From: Deltaproteobacteria bacterium
GTDB lineage: Bacteria; Desulfobacterota; Dissulfuribacteria; Dissulfuribacterales; S140-46
NCBI GenBank assembly: GCA_015491585.1
Contig: WFVQ01000261.1
Span: 1-5,948, forward strand
Length of the DNA: 5,948 nucleotides
Direction: 5' to 3'
A model generated the notes under the pieces. That model searched no databases. It had not been told where the DNA came from and saw only the letters and a program-made list of their open reading frames with translations. Below, in pieces: positions 1 to 4,935 of the stretch (its first letter is position 1; each line of letters opens with the position of its first letter). The position numbers and the translations under genes are program-made.

Positions 1-171
1 GACCCGTGCCGCTCGCTTGCAAAGAGTTTGGAAGAGAAGGGAGGGCCCAAGAAGCTGGCCGCCTACTTCCACGACACCTGCAAGGCATGCCATCTGAAGT
101 TGAAAAAAGAAGGCGCCGCCACCGGACCGGTGAAGTGCAGCGGTTGCCACGGAAGAAAGCGGAAGAAGTGA
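1..171 (+). CDS. Class III (c3-like) multiheme cytochrome c, C-terminal fragment
   Basis: Frame 1 is open from the window edge to a TGA at 169-171, giving 56 residues; the start lies outside the window. Two haem-attachment motifs are visible, CKACH (residues 27-31 of the fragment) and CSGCH (46-50), about 15 residues apart. A lone His at 24, just before the first motif, could be a distal haem ligand. The lysine-rich spacing and the TGPVKCSGCH ending resemble tetrahaem cytochrome c3 and related cytochromes of sulfate reducers. Such proteins work in the periplasm, carrying electrons between hydrogenases or formate dehydrogenases and membrane complexes. How many haems the whole protein has cannot be seen. 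The next gene starts 13 bases downstream with its own ribosome binding site, so the two are probably co-transcribed. Family assignment is firm for 'c-type cytochrome' and good, not certain, for class III. Confidence 0.85.
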   Translation, partial: DPCRSLAKSLEEKGGPKKLAAYFHDTCKACHLKLKKEGAATGPVKCSGCHGRKRKK

Positions 172-184
172 AAGGAGGGACGTC

Positions 185-667
185 ATGACCAAGAAGATAT
201 TGGCTATACTCACACTGGGAATCCTGCTCGCCGCGCCCATGAACGGCATGGCGGCCACCTACAAGGGCGAGACCGGGATTCCTAACCAGGCCACCTGCGA
301 GCGGCTCACCGCCCTTATTCCGACATTCGCTGAGGAGGCGTGCGGAGTCAACGCCACCAGTGCCAATGTGGTGATATTTGGAAAAGGGCCAAGGGCGAAG
401 GCAGGAGACGCGGCGGTCATCAGGTATAAAGGCCAGGACGGGAAGAGGGGTAAGGCCCTCGCCAAGATCGTGGCAATTGTCCCCCTCGACAGGGAAAGGG
501 GACTGGAGCTGAAGGCCGACGATGGTGACGGTGCTATACTTCTCTGGATAGACGAAGAGAAGCAGACCGTGACGCTGCTGCAGGTGGAGAAAGGATTCGA
601 TATCCCCCGTGGCACCAAGGTCAAGCTCAAGATAAAGAGGGCCAGGGCCGCGGTGGAAGGATGCTGA
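185..667 (+). CDS. Secreted protein of unknown function, co-transcribed with the cytochrome
   Basis: I do not recognise the family. The 160-residue product starts with a classical Sec signal peptide: Lys at 3-4, a hydrophobic core at about 5-17, and a likely cleavage after GMA (residue 23) or the next Ala. The mature part of about 137 residues is basic and has three cysteines (38, 53 and the very last residue, 160), no CXXCH motif and no further membrane helix. The second half (about 75-150) alternates short hydrophobic and charged stretches, suggesting a small beta-rich domain. The start is supported by AAAGGAGGG at 171-179, ending 5 bases before the ATG. It sits 13 bases after a periplasmic cytochrome gene and is followed at once by a terminator, so it is the last gene of that operon and probably acts in the same compartment. 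A role as accessory or redox partner is only inferred from context. Confidence 0.8.
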   Translation: MTKKILAILTLGILLAAPMNGMAATYKGETGIPNQATCERLTALIPTFAEEACGVNATSANVVIFGKGPRAKAGDAAVIRYKGQDGKRGKALAKIVAIVPLDRERGLELKADDGDGAILLWIDEEKQTVTLLQVEKGFDIPRGTKVKLKIKRARAAVEGC

Positions 668-675
668 GCCCTCTG

Positions 676-705
676 AAGGGGCGTCCTTTGAGACGCCCCT
701 TTTCA
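676..705 (+). terminator. Rho-independent terminator of the cytochrome operon
   Basis: A 10-bp stem, AAGGGGCGTC (676-685) pairing with GACGCCCCTT (692-701), closes a six-base loop and runs into a T-rich tail (TTTT at 700-703, then CATTTTG). It begins 9 bases after the stop of the secreted-protein gene. It separates that operon from the acetyl-CoA synthetase gene, which must therefore have its own promoter. Confidence 0.9.
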
Positions 706-769
706 TTTTGTTCGGTTCCGTTTGCTCCCCACGCCTTGCCATCCCCCTTGCGGGCTTGTTATTGAGTTG

Positions 770-788
770 AGTGGACAGCGGATCCACT
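770..788. promoter_or_regulatory. Short inverted repeat upstream of the acetyl-CoA synthetase gene, possible operator
   Basis: AGTGGA (770-775) and TCCACT (783-788) form a perfect 6-bp inverted repeat with a 7-base spacer, 34 bases before the ATG of the synthetase gene. The stretch 706-822 has to contain that gene's promoter because a strong terminator precedes it. I could not pick a convincing -35/-10 pair, and a near match to a -24/-12 promoter has the wrong spacing. The repeat could be a regulator site or a weak leader hairpin. Six-bp arms may also occur by chance, so this is tentative. Confidence 0.3.
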
Positions 789-822
789 TTGCTGTCAAAA
801 GGCCGCATAACAAGGAGGGATC

Positions 823-2724
823 ATGGGAACCAATTTCAAGCAACAGATCGAGGCCCTGACCAAGATAGACGAAAAGGTTGATCCGCCCAAAAGGGTGGTG
901 GAAGAGGCCTACATCAAGGATTACGAATCGGTATACGCCTACTCCATCCGGGACCCCGAGGGCTTCTGGGGGCAAATCGCCAGGGAGCTAGTCTGGTTCG
1001 AACCGTGGGAGCGGGTGCGGGAGATAGACTTTCCTGACCACAGATGGTTCGTTGGAGGGAAGACCAACATCACTGTGAACGCCCTGGACCGCCATGCCGA
1101 CTCGTGGCGCCGCAACAAGGTCGCCATCATCTGGCTGTCCGAGGAGGGCGAGGAACAGGTGGCCACCTACGGCCAGCTCCGCGACAGGGTGAACCAGTTC
1201 GCAAACGCGCTCAAGTCCAAGGGCATCAAGAAGGGCGATAGAGTGGTCATTTACATGCCGCTCACCATCGAAGGCATCATAGCCATGCTCGCATGCGCCA
1301 GGATCGGGGCCATCCACTCGGTGGTCTATGCCGGCATGGGTGCAGGCGCGCTCATGTCCAGGATCCAGGACTCAAGGGCCAAGATGGTGATATGCGCCGA
1401 TATAGGCTACCGCCGGGGCAAAGTGGTCAGGCTAAAGGCCACTGTGGACGAGGCCGTGAAGGACCTGGATTTCGTCGAGAGCATAGTGGTCCTCAGGCGC
1501 CAGGAGCCCGAAATAGAGCTGAACGAGTGGGAAGACGACTTCTGGGAGCTGCTGAGGGCCCACTCCCACAAATGCGAGGCCGAGGTGATGGACTCCGAGG
1601 ACCCACTGTTCATCCTCTACACCTCGGGCACCACCGGCAAGCCCAAGGGGGTGGTCCACGTCCACGGCGGCTTCATGGTGGGCACCTACTACCTCACCCG
1701 GGCCTTCTTCGACGTGAAGGACAAGGACGTCTACTGGTCCACCTCTGACATAGGCTGGATAGTAGGGCACTCTTATATCGTTTACGGCCCCCTCTGCGCC
1801 GGTGCCACCATTCTGGTGAGGGAGGGCGCGCCCGACTACCCCCATCCCGGAGTGGTATGGGAGATGGTGCAGAAGTACGGGGTATCGGTGATGTTCACCG
1901 CGCCCACCGCAATCCGGATGTTCATGCGGTTCGGAGAGGAGCACATCAAGAAATACGACCGCTCCACGCTGCGAATCCTGGCCTCTGCAGGAGAACCCCT
2001 CAATCCCGAGGCATGGAGCTTTGCGCAAAAGGTGATCCTGGAGGAGAACGGCCACTGCATCGACAACTTCTGGCAGACCGAGGTGGCATCCCCCATACTG
2101 GGCACCATGCCGGCCATGCCCAACAAACCGGGCAGGGCAGGACGCCCCATGCCTGGCGTGGTGGCGGACGTGGTGGATGAGAAAGGGAACCCGGTGCCAG
2201 CAGGACAGGGAGGCGACCTGGTGCTCCGGCAGCCGCTTCCATACATGATGAGGACCATATACGGCGATCCGGAGAGGTACCGCGAGGTCTGGAGCGTCAT
2301 ACCCAACTGCTACTTCACCGGTGACGTGGCAGTGTGCGACGAGGAGGGATACTTCTCTGTGCTCGGCCGTTCCGACGACGTGCTCAATGTGGCGGGCCAC
2401 AGGATAGGCACCGCTGATGTGGAGAATGCCCTGGTCAGCCATCCTGCAGTGGCAGAAGCGGCGGCTATTGGCATACCCGACGAGATAAAAGGAGAGGTCA
2501 TAAAGGTCTTCGTGGTACTCAGGGCGGACAAGACCCCATCCGACGGCCTGAGAAAGACCATCATCCAGCACGTGCGCCATGAGCTCGGCCCCATCGCCAC
2601 TCCGAAGCATGTGGAGTTCGTGGACAAGCTGCCAAAGACCCGCTCCGGGAAGATCATGCGGCGCCTGCTCCGGGCCCAGGAGCTGGGCCTCGAAATAGGC
2701 GACACCTCCACCCTGGAGGACTAA
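823..2724 (+). CDS. acs: AMP-forming acetyl-CoA synthetase (acetate--CoA ligase)
   Basis: Acyl-adenylate-forming enzyme making acetyl-CoA, AMP and pyrophosphate from acetate, ATP and CoA in the cytoplasm. The 633 residues are full length for the family (about 650). An N-terminal ACS domain covers roughly residues 30-90. The phosphate-binding loop YTSGTTGKPKG is at 266-276. FWQTE at 416-420 retains the Trp (417) that limits the pocket to acetate or propionate in characterised enzymes. The hinge and adenylate motif GRSDDVLNVAGHRIGT is at 515-530. PKTRSGK at 604-610 ends in the catalytic Lys 610, the usual target of regulatory acetylation. The CoA-side loop reads VYAGMGAGAL (168-177), unlike the FGGFSPEA-type loop of enterobacterial enzymes, and YRRGK (196-200) replaces VRAGR; this is a divergent branch, and the substrate could be another short acid. 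The start is fixed by AAGGAGG at 812-818. It appears monocistronic, with no clear terminator downstream. Confidence 0.93.
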   Translation: MGTNFKQQIEALTKIDEKVDPPKRVVEEAYIKDYESVYAYSIRDPEGFWGQIARELVWFEPWERVREIDFPDHRWFVGGKTNITVNALDRHADSWRRNKVAIIWLSEEGEEQVATYGQLRDRVNQFANALKSKGIKKGDRVVIYMPLTIEGIIAMLACARIGAIHSVVYAGMGAGALMSRIQDSRAKMVICADIGYRRGKVVRLKATVDEAVKDLDFVESIVVLRRQEPEIELNEWEDDFWELLRAHSHKCEAEVMDSEDPLFILYTSGTTGKPKGVVHVHGGFMVGTYYLTRAFFDVKDKDVYWSTSDIGWIVGHSYIVYGPLCAGATILVREGAPDYPHPGVVWEMVQKYGVSVMFTAPTAIRMFMRFGEEHIKKYDRSTLRILASAGEPLNPEAWSFAQKVILEENGHCIDNFWQTEVASPILGTMPAMPNKPGRAGRPMPGVVADVVDEKGNPVPAGQGGDLVLRQPLPYMMRTIYGDPERYREVWSVIPNCYFTGDVAVCDEEGYFSVLGRSDDVLNVAGHRIGTADVENALVSHPAVAEAAAIGIPDEIKGEVIKVFVVLRADKTPSDGLRKTIIQHVRHELGPIATPKHVEFVDKLPKTRSGKIMRRLLRAQELGLEIGDTSTLED

Positions 2725-2739
2725 AGGGGACAGGCCAGA

Positions 2740-3103
2740 GCCCGGGCATCCTGGACAAGTAGCGGATGGAGTTGCCCCGTTTTAGCGGGCTGTTTATGGC
2801 TTTCGTTCCAAGCGGAATCTGCGCCTTTCCAGGAGCTCGCGTTCGAGTGTGGCAAAAAAGCTCTCAGATATTGCATTGTCGTAGCAATCGCCAACGGATC
2901 CCAGAGAGGTACGCACTCCAGTCTCTTTGCAGCGAAGCCCGAAGGCAATAGAGGTATACTGTGTTCGGCTGGATTACTTCCCTGGAGCGTCGCTGTGCCA
3001 CGGCTATTTCAAGAACATTGAGCATCAGGCGAGCAACGCGCACTCCCTGTTCAGCGAACTCCGCTTGCACGCGAAGTGCGCCAAGGTCTGCGCCCACAGC
3101 TAA
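2740..3103 (-). pseudogene. Decayed IS3-family orfB transposase remnant
   Basis: Read on the - strand from 3097, the frame gives LGALRVQAEFAEQGVRVARL, matching the helix-turn-helix region of IS3-family OrfB proteins. It then jumps to a stretch like the late catalytic core (VLEIAVAQRR), so over 100 residues, including the first catalytic Asp, seem deleted. The frame then shifts. The integrase core resumes as QYTS (2950-2961), GSVGDCYDNA (2872-2901) and ISESFFATLERELLERRRFR, with the family's C-terminal Glu. The shift falls where intact relatives have HHSDRG, so the second catalytic Asp is also gone. The frame ends in a TAA at 2794-2796. A weak trace of the usual C-terminus (SIRYLS, near 2745-2770) may remain. 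The upstream end is cut off by the IS5-type element at 3104. It is non-functional; the outer limits are approximate. Comparison is with remembered family consensus, not an alignment. Confidence 0.85.
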
Positions 3104-3119
3104 AGGGAATCTCTAGAAA
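3104..3119 (+). repeat. Left terminal inverted repeat of the IS5-type element
   Basis: AGGGAATCTCTAGAAA matches the reverse complement of 4338-4353 at 15 of 16 positions; the only difference is T/C at the seventh base. The similarity stops abruptly on the inner side (CTACG versus GGCCA). Confidence 0.88.
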
Positions 3120-3190
3120 CTACGAGCTTTATTTGGGAGACTGTGTTAGAATAACTAGCTGAAATAAAGATTAATAGTGGGGGGATCTCC

Positions 3191-4201
3191 ATGAAGCAGA
3201 CAGGGTTTTTCGACGTAGATTTCAGGTTGCGCAAGATTGATTCCAATGGTGATCCCCTCAAGAGGTTAAATGAGCTGATCGATTGGGAGATGTTTCGTCC
3301 TATATTGAACAAGATTCGCGAGAAGAAAAAGGCTACGGGACGCAGGCCCTATGATCCGGTAATGATGTTCAAGGTGTTGATTCTGCAATCACTTTATAAT
3401 CTTTCAGACGATGTTACTGAGTTGCAGATTCTTGATCGTCTTTCTTTTATGCGTTTTTTGGATATAGGGATAGGTGATAGGGTTCCGGATTCGAAGACGA
3501 TTTGGCTGTTCAGGGAAAAGTTGAAGGAAGCGGGGATATTTGACGAGTTATTTGCTCAATTCGATGTTTTTTTGAATGAGAACGGTTTTGCGGCCCGTAG
3601 GGGCCAGATAATTGACGCCAGCATAGTTTCTGTGCCGAAGCAGAGGAACAGCCGCAAGGAGAATGAAGCCATCAAGTCTGGGGAAAAGATTTCTGGGTGG
3701 TCTGAAGCCAAGCGTAGGCAGAAGGACACAGATGCCCGGTGGACCAAGAAGGGCTGGAAGTCCTATTATGGGTACAAGAATCACATATCCATAGATGTAG
3801 AGCACAAGTTGATACGAGGTCATAAGGTAACGGCTGCCTCGGTTCATGACAGCCAGGTCATGTTGGATGTTTTGGATGAATATAACAGCAGTGGTGCGGT
3901 ATGGGCTGATTCAGCGTACCGTTCTCGTTCTTTGTTGTTTTATCTGTATATGCATGGTTACCGGGAGCATATCCAGCGCAAGGGAAACAGGGGGAAGCCC
4001 CTGACTAAACGCGAGCGGCAGGGTAATCGTAGCCGGTCTCGGATACGCAGTCGGGTAGAACATGTATTTGGAGTTCAGCGTCAGCGAGCGCGGACGCTGA
4101 TACTCCATACGATAGGTTTAGCCCGGGCGGCTTTAAAAATAGGACTTCGGAACTTGGCATATAATCTTGATCGTTACAGTCTTTTTGCGTCCAGAGCATA
4201 G
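3191..4201 (+). CDS. IS5-family DDE transposase, full length
   Basis: The 336-residue protein catalyses cut-and-paste movement of the surrounding element. The N-terminal part (about 15-115) is the IS5-type DNA-binding domain, with RRPYDPVMMFKVLILQ at 51-66 and a helix-rich segment to FREKL. The RNase H-like catalytic domain follows: IIDASIV gives the first Asp (142), WADSAYRS the second (240), and RSRVEHVFG the Glu (290). Arg 286 and Arg 297 around that Glu fit the family's R-(3)-E-(6)-K/R signature, although the usual Tyr before it is Ser here. All catalytic residues are present and there is no frameshift or early stop, so the gene may still be active. The ribosome binding site is a poor G-run (3179-3184), unlike the strong AAGGAGG sites of the resident genes, which would keep expression low. 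Confidence 0.95.
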   Translation: MKQTGFFDVDFRLRKIDSNGDPLKRLNELIDWEMFRPILNKIREKKKATGRRPYDPVMMFKVLILQSLYNLSDDVTELQILDRLSFMRFLDIGIGDRVPDSKTIWLFREKLKEAGIFDELFAQFDVFLNENGFAARRGQIIDASIVSVPKQRNSRKENEAIKSGEKISGWSEAKRRQKDTDARWTKKGWKSYYGYKNHISIDVEHKLIRGHKVTAASVHDSQVMLDVLDEYNSSGAVWADSAYRSRSLLFYLYMHGYREHIQRKGNRGKPLTKRERQGNRSRSRIRSRVEHVFGVQRQRARTLILHTIGLARAALKIGLRNLAYNLDRYSLFASRA

Positions 4202-4232
4202 AAATGGGGATAAAAACAAGCGGAATCAAGAG

Positions 4233-4263
4233 AAAAAACCAAAAAGCCACTTAAAAAAGTGGC
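4233..4263 (-). terminator. Minus-strand intrinsic terminator inside the 3' end of the IS
   Basis: A perfect 7-bp stem, GCCACTT (4246-4252) with AAGTGGC (4257-4263), has a four-base loop. On the - strand the hairpin is followed by TTTTTGGTTTTTT (complement of 4233-4245), a textbook intrinsic terminator. On the + strand no T-run follows. It would stop transcripts coming leftward from the glycosyltransferase and membrane-protein genes before they run antisense through the transposase gene. Confidence 0.75.
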
Positions 4264-4320
4264 CAAGACAGGGTGTTGGTCATTTAGCGGACGGAAAAAT
4301 TGAGGGACTTTACGCATGCA

Positions 4321-4935
4321 TCAACCTGAAAATGGCCTTTCTAGAGGTTCCCTCTGCTTTTTCCATTTCCATTTCGATTTGCGGGTTTTGGTCCTGGCCA
4401 ACCAGGTGGTCCGGCACTGGAGCTCCATGATATTGCCGTCCCTTAGGCGGGCCCGGAGCTTAAGCCAAGGATCATCGTACTGCCAGAAATGGTAGGCCCC
4501 ACCCTTGCTGTACCACTCCTTGACCACCTTCGCCTTGACTGGCCCCCGGAGGTCCAAGGATAGCTCCACCGGCCGTTTCGGGTCGATATCCTCCTCCATG
4601 TCCCTCAAGAAGGGAACCACAGTGGTCTCGAAGTCCTTCCACAGGGCATGCTTGGCCCTGTAACGCTTGGTAAAAAAGGCCCAAACGCCTCCTCCAATGA
4701 CCAGGAGAAATCCAATCAATGCCGTGTTTTCATAATTCAGGGCCAAACCCGCTATCAACAGGAGTAGTCCTACCACAATGGTGCCCACTGCAAGTAGCCG
4801 TAATCTATCGGCTTTGTTCTGGTATTTGATGATGTCGTTGCTGATGGCCAGGAGATCGTCGAGAATCCCCCGGATCGTATCCCGAATCCCCTCCGCCCTT
4901 CTGCTGCGGAGGATGGCCTCCCTCAACTCGCCCAT
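4321..4935 (-). CDS. Two-helix membrane protein of unknown function, 3' end replaced by the IS5 end
   Basis: I do not recognise the family with confidence. The 204-residue product has a charged amphipathic N-terminal helix (about 1-45), two predicted membrane helices (about 46-66 and 72-88), and then a soluble domain (about 90-194). That domain contains DLRGPVKAKVV and DDPWLKLRARLRDG and ends in a Lys/Trp-rich KSKWKWKKQ stretch. Both helices are hairpin-like, with the N- and C-terminal parts probably cytoplasmic. Residue 194 is the last one encoded by native DNA; residues 195-204 (REPLERPFSG) and the stop come from the terminal repeat of the IS and the bases beyond it. The original C-terminus is therefore lost or altered, by an unknown length, and function is uncertain. 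The start is fixed by AAAGGAGG (4948-4941 on the - strand), 5 bases before the ATG. It follows the glycosyltransferase gene, probably in one operon. Confidence 0.75.
   Translation of the reverse strand: MGELREAILRSRRAEGIRDTIRGILDDLLAISNDIIKYQNKADRLRLLAVGTIVVGLLLLIAGLALNYENTALIGFLLVIGGGVWAFFTKRYRAKHALWKDFETTVVPFLRDMEEDIDPKRPVELSLDLRGPVKAKVVKEWYSKGGAYHFWQYDDPWLKLRARLRDGNIMELQCRTTWLARTKTRKSKWKWKKQREPLERPFSG
4338..4353 (-). repeat. Right terminal inverted repeat of the IS5-type element
   Basis: TTTCTAGAGGTTCCCT on the + strand is the 15/16 inverted copy of 3104-3119. It lies inside the reading frame of the - strand membrane-protein gene and supplies codons 195 onward of that frame. Confidence 0.88.

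Larger units (their letters stand above)
3104..4353 (+). mobile_element. IS5-family insertion sequence, apparently complete, about 1250 bp
   Basis: The element is bounded by terminal inverted repeats of 16 bp with one mismatch and contains one full-length DDE transposase gene on the + strand (3191-4201). There are 87 bases before the gene and about 150 after it. Size, single ORF and repeat style fit the IS5 family. It is visibly more AT-rich than the neighbouring genes, with many T-ending codons, consistent with arrival from elsewhere. The left flank is an IS3 relic and the right flank is the interior of a membrane-protein gene. The four bases outside the left end (CTAA, 3100-3103) fit the YTAR targets described for the IS5 subgroup, but the four outside the right end are CTGC, so no target duplication is seen. 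Confidence 0.88.

Noticed and set aside
6..188. A 60-codon ATG-started + strand frame at the left edge
   Set aside because: It is a shifted reading of the cytochrome tail; frame 1 has two CXXCH motifs and stops just before the next gene's ribosome binding site.
779..794. Possible sigma-54 promoter (GG ... TTTGC) before the synthetase gene
   Set aside because: The GG to GC distance is one base short of the required spacing and the TGGCAC half is poor.
1432..2610. A 392-codon open frame antisense to the acetyl-CoA synthetase gene
   Set aside because: It has no recognisable motif, is His/Val/Gly-rich in the way expected from GC-rich antisense codons, and lies fully inside a well-supported gene.
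2774..2790. Hairpin CCCG-TTTTAG-CGGG downstream of the synthetase gene, as its terminator
   Set aside because: The stem is only 4-5 bp with a bulge, there is no T-run after it, and it lies within the IS3 relic.
2864..3097. A 77-codon - strand frame as an intact small gene
   Set aside because: Its sequence is a frame-shifted piece of IS3 OrfB; it starts at GTG without a ribosome binding site and leaves the transposase frame midway.
3133..3152. TTGGGA and TAGAAT as a promoter for the transposase
   Set aside because: The two boxes are only 8 bases apart, and no other -35 with good spacing was found for the -10-like TAGAAT.
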